Assembly (NCBI GenBank): GCA_949825025.1
Contig: OX463780.1
Coordinates: 27,928,118 to 27,992,117 of the forward strand
Direction: 5' to 3'
Source: Siphlonurus alternatus
Lineage: Eukaryota; Arthropoda; Insecta; Ephemeroptera; Siphlonuridae
DNA length: 64,000 nucleotides
Shown piece after piece: positions 1 to 12,700 of this stretch. Within the stretch, counting starts at the first letter, position 1. Each line of letters starts with the position of its first letter. The translations under genes and the position numbers were made by a program. The notes under the pieces are model-generated. The model was given only the letters and a program-made list of their open reading frames with translations, did no database searches and was not told the DNA's origin.

Positions 1-254
1 TTTTAGATTATATATTGTTATAGCTTGTCTGTTTGGCTGTACAGCATATACCCATATTATTAATATTTCCATAGAAATATATTTTCTGACCATGAATTTC
101 ATTATTTATATCTCGACTTAATGTTAATTGCAACTTTAATGTTCGTTCTATTTAATTTCTCTTCTATTATCATAGAAGTGCAGACATGACGAAGGGAGAG
201 AGACGCTATATATCACGTAGTCTATAATTTAATTTTTAAATAATTTTTTATTTA

Positions 255-735
255 AAAAGCTGGATATATTGCCTCTTCCATGTGTTTTTATTTATGAGTG
301 TGCTAAATTTTCCAAGAAAAATCCAGAGTTATTTAGCAGTAACATTAATGTACATAATTATGGAACGCGGCAACGCGAAAATTTGCACATAAGACCTCAT
401 ACATTGTCATTATGTGATCATAATCCAAGCTATACTGTCCCCCTTATATTTAATGGTTTACCTGATTATATAAAAAATTCTGGATCATTTGCATCTTTTA
501 AAAAAGAATTATTTAAATATCTTATGATGAATTTGTTTTATAGCGTTAAAGATTTTTTACCAAAAAAGTAATGTGTTACTTGGCTATCTAGTTATTGTAT
601 TTACTTTATGTTTGTTGTTATTGTTGTTGTTGTTTTGTGTATTTTCGTTGTGCTGTATTATGACTGTATATGACTTGTTCTATGCTATTTGTATGGCCTA
701 AAGAACTGAATAAATCTATTAAATCTATTAAATGG
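255..735 (+). mobile_element. 5'-truncated non-LTR (Jockey/CR1-like) retrotransposon, reverse-transcriptase C-terminal end
   Basis: An open stretch beginning near KLDILPLPCVF and ending in SVKDFLPKK at 571 has the layout of the extreme C-terminus of non-LTR reverse-transcriptase proteins: an LPL..IYEC segment, a H-NYGTR-type basic patch, then a GLPDYIKN..SFASFKKELFKYL motif. No catalytic RT motifs are present, so this is only the end of the protein. It is followed by a roughly 130-bp T/G-rich 3' UTR and a short tandem tail (repeats of AAATCTATT, about 710-735), which is typical of the 3' end of such elements. The 5' truncation is the usual outcome of target-primed reverse transcription. The fragment cannot be functional. 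The family assignment is recognition from motif layout, not a search. Confidence 0.75.
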
Positions 736-1871
736 AAGCTAAACTCGATGGGTGGAATAAAATAAACTGGGGCTTAATAGTCTGATGTTGTTGTACAATT
801 CCAAACTGAATACTGCTGTTCAGCTGGATTACAAGATAACATTACCACGTTTATTAATTACAATAAAATCGTAACCTTATTTGTTTCAGGATCAACAATT
901 TGGCTGAGGAGAAGTTTTTGATGGTGCAGCAAGCCTGTTATTCTGCAGCAATGTCATCTAGCTGCGTTAAATTTAAGTCCTTGATTGGTACTTATTAATT
1001 CAAGTCTTTAATTATGTTGTTGAACAAACAATATAATTATAACAACAATATATAACAATATCTCGACAGTATATACTAAAATTTAAAGGTTTAGAGAAAT
1101 TTACCACTGTTTGTTGTGATTTGCGCACACTTTATAACCTGTTGAGCAAGTTTATATTAGTTATACCTAATGTGACAAAATAATATGATTTAATATGGTG
1201 CATGCAGCATTATTGACATTATTTTGAACACACATCGGAAAGACAGGCTTAGAGTTATAGACACTTTATTTGCGGTTGGAATCACTAGGACATAATCTAA
1301 ATCTGTAAACGAAAAGTCGAAGGAGATGGATTGGGGATAACTCGTCTTTTGCAGTTTACAGGGGTGCCATATAATTGAGTCCCATAAATTAATACCATCA
1401 GCTGGAAGTTTATCACTATCAATATCTCTATTTTCAATAGATAATTTAATATATATGCATCATATATTAGATGCATATATTAGATATATTAGATTAGATG
1501 TATATTATATATACTATAATATACATCTAATCAGAAATTGAAAACAGAGCATAATTATGTCATCAGTCATAATTATCCATATTTTATTGTAAACTATCTT
1601 GCACAGAATTCCAGTAGGGAAGAAGGAAGGAATTCACCTAACCATATATTGTGTTTTAACCTACATACCATCTTCTTTTGTATATAAAATTTATATGAAA
1701 AATATCTTCCTATTATATAACGACATGTGAGTTAATATATTACAACATACGTATACGTAATATGTAAAATATGATCCTAATTGGATATTTGGATTCACTT
1801 TTGCTTATATGTTGGTCTAATTAACAGAATCAAGTCTTTGCTATAATAGAGGTTACTGCTTACATACATAT
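736..1871. other. intergenic AT-rich DNA, no gene seen
   Basis: I see no conserved coding exon, RNA gene or clear repeat family here. The stretch at 1440-1530 is a short AT-rich imperfect inverted repeat built of ATATATTAGAT-type units. Confidence 0.5.
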
Positions 1872-2432
1872 TGTCACGGGTTGGCAGCCATGCAGGACAC
1901 TCAATAGTTAAGTTGGTCACCTTAGACGAACTCAGCTATGGGCAGCCCTGGTATGGTTTGCGCATACCGTGATACCTCCCACATCACATCATGGTCGAAC
2001 CACGAGCGCGAGTATATAAATAAGTGCAAAGGGCAAAGGTTTGCATATTAGCATCGGCCGCGGCGTGTGATTTTTGCTTTGATGTAAGGGCAATCCACGT
2101 CGCGACTGGATGCGAGTACGCGTTGCTCGTGGCCTCGTGATCAGTTAGATTGAAGATGGGAGCCTCCTCTGATGGTTGTGCCGTATTCTTTATTATATGG
2201 TTGTGCCTATCGGCACCTGCAGTAATTTGTCCTAGGTAAATACCTCTCTCCTCGCTTGTACGGTTTTTGATAATCTCATGGTGTGTAATAATTGTTTCGA
2301 ATAAAGACCTAGTCCAACCTTGGTTGTGACTTTAATTTAAACATTACCTCGATCCTCCTCACTCAGGTCAGGTAGGCCTAAGGGATGCCCCCATTCCGGC
2401 TTTACAAGTCACCCTTCAGGTGGCTTGTGACA
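1872..2432 (+). mobile_element. Solo LTR of an LTR retrotransposon, 561 bp
   Basis: The element starts TGTCACGGG and ends GCTTGTGACA, the canonical TG...CA borders with a short inverted repeat. It is flanked on both sides by the same 4 bp, ATAT (1868-1871 and 2433-2436), a target-site duplication. Inside, on the plus strand, are a TATA-box-like TATAAATA near 2014 and an AATAAA near 2300, the promoter and polyadenylation signals expected of an LTR. It is markedly more GC-rich than its flanks. There is no adjacent primer-binding site, gag or pol, so a solo LTR left by recombination is the simplest reading. The superfamily (Gypsy, BEL or Copia) cannot be told. Confidence 0.8.
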
Positions 2433-2997
2433 ATATTATTAGTAATTACGATGAGATATTTTTTATATAAATACATGTGACATTGTAACAATAAATTAAC
2501 TAGCTTTGGAATTCAAAACGAGACAATAACGTATATTAAAATAATTTAATCCTTCATGCTTTTATTTACTTTCAAAAAATTGTATAAATTTTTGGAAGAA
2601 TGAAATATAGAGTATATAAATATAATATATAAAAGAATATTAAATATAAATTCTTTAACGTGTAGTAGCTTATTTAATGTAGTTTGTGATTTTCTAAATT
2701 TAAGATTTGGGTAATAAAAATTAATGAAAATTGTTATAACAATTAAAATTACATAAAGAATTCATAAAAAAGTCTAATAACTTAATTCCATTCAAAGTTA
2801 AACCTTCATAAAAATTAGCTATACTTATAAAATATTAAAAAAATGTTTGAAACTATATATATATATATACTGTATAGTTTCAAACACAGTTTAAAAAATA
2901 ATACGAATACTTGCTTTTAATAAGTTAAGAAATAGTTCGCCAAGGAAATTAATATGGTATATTCTGTCATGTTGGTGATCCATACGATTTGTTTTAA

Positions 2998-3314
2998 TGG
3001 AGTACCGACCTCAATTTTTTTTTATTGCAGAAATGGATACAGGGTGCAAAAATATGCTACTCTGAATATTTTCAGATTATTCTGAGACCGGGAAGTATTT
3101 TTTAAAAATTATTGAAAGTGCAGAAAAAGTGCCGCCTCTTGCCGCCTCTCTTAATAAAAGATAGGGCCCAAAAGGGACGTGGGTTCGAACCCGACCTCGC
3201 CAAAACTTTTTAGCAATACTTCCCGGTCCCTAAAAAATCTGAAAAAAATGAGGGTAGCATAACTTTGCACCCTCTATCCATTTCTGCAATAAAAATAAGA
3301 GGTCGATACTCCAT
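2998..3314. mobile_element. MITE family A, copy 1
   Basis: Terminal inverted repeats (TGGAGTACCGACCTC... and its complement at the right end) extend inward through the shared words GCAGAAATGGATA and TATCCATTTCTGC. The centre holds GCCGCCTCT words and a GGTTCGAACCC string resembling a Pol III B box. Related copies lie at 21147-21461 and 28512-29245, with relics near 12.6 and 13.1-13.35 kb. No coding capacity. Confidence 0.8.
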
Positions 3315-3447
3315 TGTCACTAACTTGTGTCACTAAAAAAAAAAATGCATCAGTGTGTCGCATAACACTTTGTCAGATTGGCAATAATTACATGCTACAA
3401 GTTGCACATATTTGTGTTGTACTTTGTCCTGTTTCTAGCAGCTTAGG

Positions 3448-3735
3448 TGTTAGGTGGATATGTCCATGGAGCGATGTCGAGTGGGACGAAGCGGTGAAGG
3501 AGAGGCGTACCTGCTTCAAAATCGTATGGTGGCCACCTTAGGGATGAAATCGCTTCCCACAGCGTAAGAAAAAGCGAGAAAATCACAAAATTTGAGATCT
3601 TCTTGCCTTTTCTCGCGCATTAGGGAGCGATTTTATTGCCAAGGTGGCCACCAGACGATTTTGAAGCAAGTGCGTCTTTCCAGATCCTCTTCGCCCCGCT
3701 CGATTCGCTCCACGGACCTCCGCCTTAAACGGGTG
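3448..3735. repeat. Long GC-rich hairpin (inverted repeat arms of about 125 bp)
   Basis: The left arm (about 3460-3588) and right arm (about 3590-3722) are near-complementary over words such as GCTTCAAAATCGT, GGTGGCCACCTT and AAATCGCT, with only a few bases between them. GC content is well above the surroundings. It behaves like a foldback or MITE core. The ORFs on both strands across it follow from the palindrome. No target duplication was identified. Confidence 0.65.
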
Positions 3736-3739
3736 CCTC

Positions 3740-6300
3740 CTAGTGGCGCGACACGGGCAACGGTGTGTCAAGGCGTGCAGGTCGCACTATACGGGTCTTT
3801 CACCATACGTCACAAAACAATATGACGTCATAATTGTGTAGGCAAAACATTGTCAGCGACATAGCAGATACGTGTTAAAGTTGGTCTCGAAATTAATTTC
3901 TCCTGACGATTCGTATCATTTCTCGTAGAATTTTCTTTCATAAATGGTGACAAGAAGAACCAATGCTAGTGAAAAAAAATATTTGGCGACCAAAACTGTT
4001 TTGAGAAAAGAGGTGTTGTGAGTTACGTTAACATGCACAGCATAGGATTTTAGGGTTTTCTGCCTACATCCCGAAGCTCTTCGGGCGGCTTCGGGCATCT
4101 CCGTGCTACCCAAAATGTAAACATGAAATTCCCGTATAGCATTTCATGTTGGTGCGCTGGTTACGTCAGCCCCCTGGGCGCTCGGCCAGGCAGGCCAGAC
4201 GCGGCCGGGGGGACGGGAAGGGTTCACGCAAGGAGGTTAATATAATATCTGTAACACCTCCATGGGTTTACTCTCCTAGAGCACACCGGCCAAACCCGAA
4301 GATAATAACGGATATAGAGTAAACGGTTAAAAAAAAAAATACGGGAAGGAAAAGTTCAAAAGAAACCTAAAAAAAGAGACAAAAGAATATGAAATGAGAA
4401 TCGAACATGGAAGTTTATAGGAAAGAATAAGGAAACCGAATAATTTGCAGTTCTCTCGCTCTGGAGGAGGCTGCTATAACGTAACTGCAACATGTAAGAA
4501 CAATTACAGCCCCCCAGTAGAGCTACAATCTCCAATATCAACATTTTTTATCTTTCGTCTATCACTATGAAACTTCCTCGTTAGATTTCTTCGGTCGTTC
4601 TCCCATATATTTTATTTTCATGACTTTTTTCTTGGGTTTTTCTTACCACATATTTCTTCACGCTTTTTTTTATATTCGTTTAATGTATAAAACTAAAAGC
4701 TGGTATCTTTATGCAGGGAGTATATAACAATGTCTCAGACCAGATTTCCAATCAATTAATAATCAAATATATCAAATCAAATCTTGGTTAAACTCTGAGC
4801 ATCTGAGCATTGCTTTTGTATATAACTCTGTGTAGTGGACGAAGCTTTTAGGAGCGTTGATTTTAAACTTATGAGACTGTTGAAAGAGGTGAGAAAGAAA
4901 TGTATGACGAGATCTGTATTTTTATTTTATTCTTAAAATTGGTGTATCTGTCTTCACTATTATATACTTATATACTTACATACATGCATGCTACAGGATT
5001 AAAATTATACGTATAATTGTTCCATTTTATTATTTCTGCACTTTTTTGTAAAGAAATTATGTAATGGATTGGTTATTGAATATTTTTTTAAAAGAGTATC
5101 TAGAATGAATACAAAATTTTAAAAATTCAATAACTTAAATCATGTTATTTATATATTATGTAATGCAAATAATATGGGTATGTTATTGAAATAAAAAGAA
5201 GATGCTGTGTACTTTGTCATTTATTTTGTTGGGAATATTTAGAACCAAATTAAAGTTAATATATATTATAAACACTATTATTATGTTATGCGGTAACATG
5301 CGTCTCATATTTAATTGTTTCCATATTTTTACTTCTGTTATACTCTCCAAAATACATATAACATCAGTAACATTTACCAAAATATTGTTATGAATAAGTA
5401 TACATGCAAGACAATAATATAAAATTATGCTTTCGGATATCAGTTGAGAGCTTGAGAGCAGGTAGATCAACTCGTAATTTAATTACATTGCACTAACTAT
5501 GATCATAATTATGTATTTTGAACCTATAACATTGCAAAAATAGATCATATAGCTCCTGTTACGTAACTATTTAATAAGACATTAAAAAATTATACGAAAA
5601 AAAAAATTATGAGAAGTTGAAAATATATAAAAATAAAACAAAACCATGAAACAGTCACTAGCATTATTTATTTTGCTTGTGTGAAAGATAATAAAAAAAA
5701 AGTTGATTAGGCATATGCAGTAAAAATACAGGTAAATTGAAAAAAGGATCCTATTATGTCTTTTTTTTTTCAATTTAATAAAAATAAACAAGTTGTGTGT
5801 GTTTTATACAGTATAAATATAATATTAATGATACAATTATAACCACAGTACAGGAAAGATAGTAGCCAAACTCCCATACCTGCGCTACGGGGGAGCTGAA
5901 GTCAATTTTTGACACTTTTTGAATATTGGGTTAAGAGCTTACTTTTTTTTTTGTAAAAAATACTAGATTTTTTTTCTAATATTTTAGTGAAAGTTCCACT
6001 GTGCTAGCTTTAATAATTTCCGAGTTAGAGCAGATTATAGTTGATTCTCCTATACCATAACATTGCAGGATGCCCCATTTGGTCGTGCCCCTTTCCTATG
6101 ATTTTAACATTGCGGCGGACAAACATGCCGTTGACGCGAGCAGTTTTCGACTTCGATTCTAACATACGACTTTCTCTACTATCTTCTCTATACTGTGATT
6201 ATAACAACGTTATTTACTCTGACATGGCAAATAGTTCTACAATTACGAAGATAATTCTCATTATCAAGACCCATTAGATCTGCGCATATTGAGCGATGTG
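3740..6300. other. intergenic, no gene supported; GC-rich patch at 4150-4230
   Basis: A TGACGTCA octamer lies at 3833-3840. A short GC-rich island with CpGs spans about 4150-4230. From 4330 onward the DNA is AT-rich with scattered homopolymers. No exon with conserved protein content was recognised. Confidence 0.4.
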
Positions 6301-6306
6301 ATAATC

Positions 6307-6606
6307 TCACGAGCGGATGAATCCTTGGTTGGTGAGCGTGTAGCGACAGCCCACACACGGGCTCTCGGGTCCTTGGATTGGCACGTTGTTGAAGTACCGG
6401 AAACTCACTCCAACCGGCACGAAAATTCTCTCCCCGAGACCTCCAGGCTGCTGAGCGGTGGGGGCTCGGGTCGTGACCTCATCGGGAATCACCCCAAACC
6501 GGTCCATCCAGGGGCTCTGTGCGTAGAACGGCCGTTGGGACATCGCGCCAGGTAGCACCACGTGGCCGACCAGGAGCAACAATAAAGCCGATACCAACTG
6601 TAACAT
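6307..6606 (-). CDS. putative small secreted protein, 99 aa, unknown family
   Basis: I do not recognise this protein. An ATG at 6606 is followed by a textbook signal peptide: a short n-region MLQ, a leucine/valine-rich core over residues 4-18, then a small-residue region (LPGAMS) before a likely cleavage near residue 23. The mature part of about 76 residues is hydrophilic, with a Pro/Thr-rich stretch and a single PCVGC cysteine pair near the C-terminus. It ends at TGA (6307-6309). The segment is far more GC-rich than its flanks and uses codons like the real exons nearby, which argues for selection. Cautions: the ATG sits directly before CAG, so TTACAG could be a splice acceptor, and CTCGTGAGA at the stop could be a donor. 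This may therefore be one exon of a larger gene. Secretion is inferred from the leader only. Confidence 0.5.
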   Translation of the reverse strand: MLQLVSALLLLLVGHVVLPGAMSQRPFYAQSPWMDRFGVIPDEVTTRAPTAQQPGGLGERIFVPVGVSFRYFNNVPIQGPESPCVGCRYTLTNQGFIRS

Positions 6607-6679
6607 ATATATGGTGATAATGTCAAGATGGAATAATTATGTAATGGAGGGAGGTATGATGAGAGTATAGACATGACTT

Positions 6680-8454
6680 ATAGAAATTTTTAACTGTACA
6701 TATTATTATTATTAATATTTTATTGCTTGTCGAATATGATATTGCTCTTCGCTCATAATATTCTTGGGTAACTGTGGTTTGACCTCTAGAGAAAGTGATC
6801 TTTAAGGGAAGAATTGTGTGTGCTGCTGCACAATATTAATGAATAGTTGTTAATCATTTTAATTTCATAGTATAATAAAAGGATTATCTATTTTGCGCTA
6901 CAAACTTTTAATATAATATGTACAATATATATTTTTAACTAATATATTATTATTTATTATATTAATTCTTTCTTATTTACAAGATTAAAATTTAGGTTAA
7001 TTTAAAATAATTATTAAATTGTTATAATCTCAATATGACATCTCGAAAATGCATTTAAAAAAAAAATAGAATACCAGAGAACACAAACAATTTATGACAC
7101 TTACCATGCTGCAGGTTTGTTTTTAATTTACTTGTCTGGATGACGGTTGTCCTGCAGTGATAGTCACTTTGTTGTTTTCTTCATTATATATAATTACCGC
7201 AATAATAACGTCAATGACCACATCCCACTTTGGGGCTGGAGAGGCATCGCGCGTCACCGGGAAAAAAGTGGCTTCGTATTGCTGCTGGACTTGTAAACAA
7301 AGTGTTTTTTCCAGATTTCATTGAGTCATATTTATGAGCTCACTCAAATTATACATATATATAATCTCAGTGAGAAAATAGCTATACTAGTGGTATTCTA
7401 ACCTCCTTCAATTTTTATTTATTTCTGTAGTCTTTAAGGTAGACAATTTAAAACAATTTAACGAGCCGATTTTTTTAAATTAATTTATTAAATTTTCAGC
7501 ATAGGGCTTTCCCATGGAGAGACAAACTAAAAACTTAATTAAAAAAAAAACGTCTCGTTAAATTGTTTTGAAACTTTTTCTATGGCTTATAGTGCACTAA
7601 TTTCTGCCTCTAAAAAAAAAATCAGAATTTTTGTGAATTTGCTAAGATTCATATGTTAATCAAATGGAGCTAAAAAAACAGCTGACCGACGTTATCTGTA
7701 CCTTAACTGGCAAATACTCTGCGTAGTGCGAATGAGAATTAAAGTAGCTACAAACAAACCTCAGGACCATGATGCTTCAAGCCGAGATAAAAAAAAAAAG
7801 ACTGAAACTGGCCACATATGAGATTAGATGTGCAGCATGCTTGTTGCATGCTTATTTAGCACCAAAATGGAGTTGACTGCTGTGATGCAGAGCCACGTCC
7901 TTAGCTTTTATACTAAGCAATTTAAGTTACCTAAAATGTAAAGACAAAATTAAAGGTAAACTTCGAAAAACAAAATATCAAGTATAAGGTTGAATTAATT
8001 TATAACAATTATTTAATGGGAAAAGAAAATTAAACACACACACAAAGAGTTTATATAAAGGTTTATATAATTTAATACAAATTACAAAACAATACAAAAC
8101 GACTATTTACAGCATTTTGATAATAACATAGGAAATTTAAATTTATATAATTTCATTCACACCAAGAATTATGTTAATTATTGCATAAAACAAGTTTCAA
8201 CTTACAACATTATTTACATAAAAGTACATAAATTGTTTCACGGGGTGGGAGCGATCTCTCTCCATATAAAAAATATTCCCTATATACTCGCCCGGGCCCT
8301 CTTCTTTCCCTCGTACACTGAAATTTGGATGCGCTCTTGCCTATTATTAAAACAATAAAATAATACTTAAAATAAAAAAATTATTATAGCAGAAAGTATG
8401 TAATATAAAATAATAAAATTAATTTGAATCTTGTCATGTACAACAAAGTCTTTC
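6680..8454. other. AT-rich intergenic DNA, no gene seen
   Basis: Nothing coding is recognisable. A diffuse inverted-repeat pair lies at about 7440-7580 (words like CAATTTAAAACAATTTAACGAG and the complement of it). The part near 8200-8454 may include the 3' UTR of the TRPA-like gene to its right. Confidence 0.35.
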
Positions 8455-11328
8455 TTAATGCGTTATGTTTTGTGACATCGACATTAAAATATCTGTGATT
8501 CGATCCAACTTTAATTCTAAAGCACTAATTTTACATTCAAATTCTGACTTCAGCTCATTAATTTGATTAGTTGTGCTTGCATTTAAAAATTTAGTTGAAG
8601 CAGAATTTTTTTTATTTGAATAATTATTGGACAAGTTCGTTTTCTTTTGTGCAACTTCTACAAGAAGCTTACTTATTGATCGTTTGTCAAACCCAAATAA
8701 ATATTTTTGTATGAGCCTTGACATTTTTGAGTCGGAAGTATTGCCTGACAGAAGTTTATAGTGAGACCCTATGAGACAGTAGCAGAGAGGACATGCGTTA
8801 ATTCTAAACCAACTGTTTCCTGTTTTAGAGAAAGTTAACTTACATATTTTCTGAACAAGTAATTCAATTGCATTGTTTGCAGGAATACTTTTTTGACTTT
8901 TTTCACAATAACAGAAATATTTTAACCATGTCTTTTCAAACTTTGAATACGTTTGCACCTTTTTAATACAACTTAATAATTCTGCTTTATCAATAATTAA
9001 CTGAGTGTCACTTATAGCTAGAGCATTTAAAACATTGGAGAATACAATTACAACGAAGATGATAAATATAACACAAATTATCCTACCAATAAGAAAATCA
9101 ACTGAATCAAGACTAAGTTTATCTGATTCAATTTCTCCAGTAAGCATTACTAAACTTGTAAATAATGCAAGTCCTAAATTACCTGTTTCTAGAAACACTG
9201 CATGAAAACCAAGAGAAAATGCAAAAATAATAGGACAAAAAATACATAACAACCCTAAACTATTCTTTGATACTTGGATAAAAATTGATAAATATGTTGA
9301 TACATATGGATATCTTGCAATAAATAATGTCAATTCGACATACGCTAAGATTATTGAAATTAAAGCTAATTCACGATTTGGTCCAACAGCAAGCAAATAA
9401 CCCACAGCAAATAATAAAGTAAATTCTAAATAGTTTTCTTTGTAACAAAAATAGCTTTTCATTGAAAAAAGAAACTGAAGAAATTCGCGTGCCAAAATAA
9501 TTGCCCAAAACACAAGAATGAAATAAAATACTATCGTGGATTCTTCACTTTTCATGCACTTAAACCGATCAATAGTTGTATTATTAAATTTTGTTGTATT
9601 GGACTCAATTCTAAAGCATTCTTCCCCAGCAAAATAAATATAAGATGATAAAAATAGAGTAAATAAAAAATAACATATAAAATTTATGGAGTAAAAACGA
9701 AGTATTTTCTTCCATTTTAAATATAAAAATATTGTAATTACAGGATGCTTTAATAAGTTGATATGTTCTTTAGATGTTGTAAGCAAATACAATAAATTCA
9801 TTTCTGATAAGAAATGGTATTTTTTTGAACTATCTGTTAAACCAAGATTATCAAAATCGTGATTTATGTACAAAGTAGAAGAGTGATCTGAGGCATATGA
9901 AATGTTGTCATCTGCTACTTGTGATGTAACTCGTGAATTTCGCGCTTTGTTTAGCTCACAAACTACACTTGCATCAACAAAACTAAAATCTACATCTATG
10001 TAATCTTTGTCGTATTCTCGTTTCAAATGAGGCACTACACAGTCATCAAGAAAATTGTTTATATATTCAGGGGGAATTCTTTTTAATCCAACTTCATTCA
10101 ATGATGGCGATGCACCATATTTAAAGAAATATTTAAGTAATTGTTGATCACAAGATTTACAAGCTAAATTTATTGCAGAATGTCCTTTAGAATTTTTTAC
10201 TAATATATCAACACCACAACTAAATGCTGCTTTAAAAAGTTCGTCAATACATTCTAGAGCCACTTCTTTACAATTTTTTGTAATATATCTCCATTCTCTT
10301 GCTAATATATGATAAACTGTATTATTTCCTTTATATATTGTAAGTAAATTTAAATCTTTATGGTATAATATTTTAGTAAACAAGTCTCTGTGTCCATGTT
10401 TTATGGCAGCTATTACAGGTGGAATGGGCCTATTTCTTTTATCTATATTTGGATCAGCGCCAATTTCTAGAAGTTTTTTTACAACATCGTCCAAACCTTC
10501 TGTGATGGCTAGTGTTAAAATAGTTGTTCCATGATCATCATCTTCATTACACAAGCTTGGATGCTGTTCCAGTATTGAGATACACTTCTCCGCATGGCCT
10601 TCAACTAGAGCTTCTATCAACTGAAATCTCAAATCAGGCTCTGATAAGGAATGTAACAGTTGGGGATTTAATTCTTGTATTAGCATTCTTGCTGTTTTAA
10701 CACCACAATAAGTATCAATCCTTGCTTTATGTTTGAGTAAAATGTTAACGCAATGCCATAACTGTTCTCTTGCTGCATAAAATATTGGAGTTTCACCATC
10801 ATAAAATACATTAATATTTTCTCCATTATTAATTACTGTATCTAAAATAATGATATCATTTGGGGGATCTTCACGTAATTTTGACCATAATATTGTATAA
10901 TATATTAAAGGAAATTTTGATTTTGCTCCAAATAATTTATAATTGAATAGCAGTTTCACCCACTCACTGTTGCCTATTCTGATTGCATCATGTATGGGAT
11001 GCCAACCTTGATATTTGTTGTCTTCAAAATTGATGTTGTCCAGAAGATGATATTCGTCCATCACCTCCAGAAAATTACGTTGTCGCTGAAAAAATAAAAT
11101 AACGATATTGTAATTTTTTACTGTATTTTTAAAACACATCTATAATAATTAATGCAAGGCACTACAGAATGTTCGTAAACTTACGTGATACACGACATCC
11201 TTTAGTATTTCTGGTAAGCTTCTTCTCATGGCATTCAGATGTCTGGACATTAAGTCCTGAAAGACTCCAAGGTCATTGGCCTCGATGGCGCTCTTCGCCC
11301 GCATCACATATCGCGTAAGAATGCTCAT
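8455..11328 (-). CDS. TRPA-type cation channel, paralog 1 (ankyrin repeats plus 6 TM), 924 aa
   Basis: Predicted TRP channel subunit of the plasma membrane, nearest in layout to the TRPA/Painless/Pyrexia group. Two coding exons: 11328-11185 (48 codons) and 11085-8455, joined in phase 0 across CAC|gtaagt and ttttttcag|CGA. Residues about 75-400 hold degenerate ankyrin repeats (GETPIFYAA, GTTILTLAI, GADPN). S1 to S4 lie near 513-533, 565-585, 601-618 and 620-639, with an N-glycosylatable NNTT loop after S1. S5 is at 657-680, a pore loop with LTGEIE at about 696-701, and S6 at 713-738, followed by NALAISDTQ, a TRPA hallmark. A C-terminal coiled coil is likely at 887-915. There is no frameshift. 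An acceptor-like TTACAG lies 22 nt before the ATG, so an upstream noncoding exon is likely. Thermal, mechanical or chemical gating is known for relatives but cannot be assigned here. Confidence 0.88.
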
Positions 11329-11362
11329 CTTGCAGAATCAGAGGCGTGCGCTGTAATCATCA

Positions 11363-11490
11363 GGGGGGTCTTCAAATAACGCCACTTAACTTAAACTTAG
11401 CCTAAGACTGTCTTAGCGCAACAATAAAGAATACGCTAAGACTGTCTTAATTTTAGGATTGTTGTAATTTGTGTTATTTGAAGACCCCCC
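11363..11490. mobile_element. 128-bp hairpin MITE just upstream of TRPA-like paralog 1
   Basis: Inverted ends GGGGGGTCTTCAAATAAC and its complement at 11473-11490; inner arms share the word CTAAGACTGTCTTA. It lies about 35 bp upstream of the predicted start codon and so may be in the promoter or in an intron. Confidence 0.65.
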
Positions 11491-11850
11491 AGATTTATAA
11501 AATAATTAGAAGGTGTGTTGTAAAAAATGCTGTGATTGTGAGCAATACTATATGCGTATTATATGTAAAATTTTATACACCTGTTGAATAAATGTCCCTG
11601 CATGAAGTACTTATTTATATAGACATTATTGATTTGGCAAGTATACTTCAAGATAGTCACAATGTTACACGGATCATATAATATTAAGAATTTTTTCGTA
11701 TACTAAAAATATATCTTATGTACGAGAAAACCTGACATATATCCAACAATTTCAATAAAAAATGTAAACGTTATAAAGAGAAGATATATCGTATATACTC
11801 TTCTCAGAAAGTAGAGTTGTTGTCTGACAGTATGATATATATTATTACAT

Positions 11851-12034
11851 ATTGGGGGACATTCACAAAGCACTTAAACCCCAACTTTAGCCCCAAGTTT
11901 TATCCCTGGTACTAAACATGGTGCTAAACTAGGAGCTAGACATGATTAGCCCCTGGTTTAGCACCATGTTTAGTGCCAGGGATAAAAATTGGGGCTAAAG
12001 TTGGAGTTAAAGTGCTTTGTGAATGCCCCCCAAT
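11851..12034. mobile_element. 184-bp palindromic MITE
   Basis: Nearly perfect foldback: ends ATTGGGGGACATTCACAAAG versus its complement, and inner arms with GGTGCTAAAC/GTTTAGCACC. No ORF. Confidence 0.7.
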
Positions 12035-12589
12035 ATTATATTTATATGGTGGTTGTTTTATTCTTTGTCTCAGCGTAATTTATAAAAATCATTTCATGTG
12101 GTATAATTTAAAATTAATTAATATTATACACATGATATGCAGCTGATAAAGTGATAAGACTGATAAGCAATAAACAGGTAATTATTAATTGTATTTTTAC
12201 TGAATTATGTAGGAAAATTAATTCTGATAGTGAAGTCAACATTTTTAAACATGAAGTGTTAAATATTGAAGTAAATACTTTATAATATATAAATATACAG
12301 TAATTGAAGCGCACACTTTTCTTGAGAGACTCGAACGCTCGGTTTATTTATTATGTATAATATGTATAGGCATCATGTAAATAACACACAGCATGCTTAC
12401 AGCAAGAAAAAAAAATAGGACGACAGAAAAAGTTGAGACTCGAGAGAAGAGGGTATAATTTAAATTATTATAACAATATTCGGGTGTGATATATGAAAAA
12501 TATACAAATAACCCATGCACTAAATAATATGGCTTAAAATTGCATGTTTTACAAACTTTTAATCAGCTCTTCTTTGCAAGAATTAATGA

Positions 12590-12700
12590 ATATTCAAGTT
12601 CAGTCTTTACGACCGCGCTCTTTTTAGCGGCGGTAAATTCCTATCCTTTTAACTAACATAAGGAGTACCGCCTGGTGCCACCAGTAAACGCATTTTCAAT
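12590..12700. mobile_element. relic of MITE family A core
   Basis: The words GCGGTAAATTCCTAT, CTTTTAACTAACA and GTACCGCCTGG are shared with the copy at 13.1-13.3 kb. Ends are missing. Confidence 0.4.

Noticed and set aside
3583..3771. 62-codon minus-strand ORF with a GSGKT string
   Set aside because: It resembles a P-loop only by chance; the frame lies within the arm of a long hairpin and has no flanking NTPase features.
6289..6555. Plus-strand 88-codon ORF
   Set aside because: Lies antisense to the signal-peptide frame; it has no recognisable features of its own.
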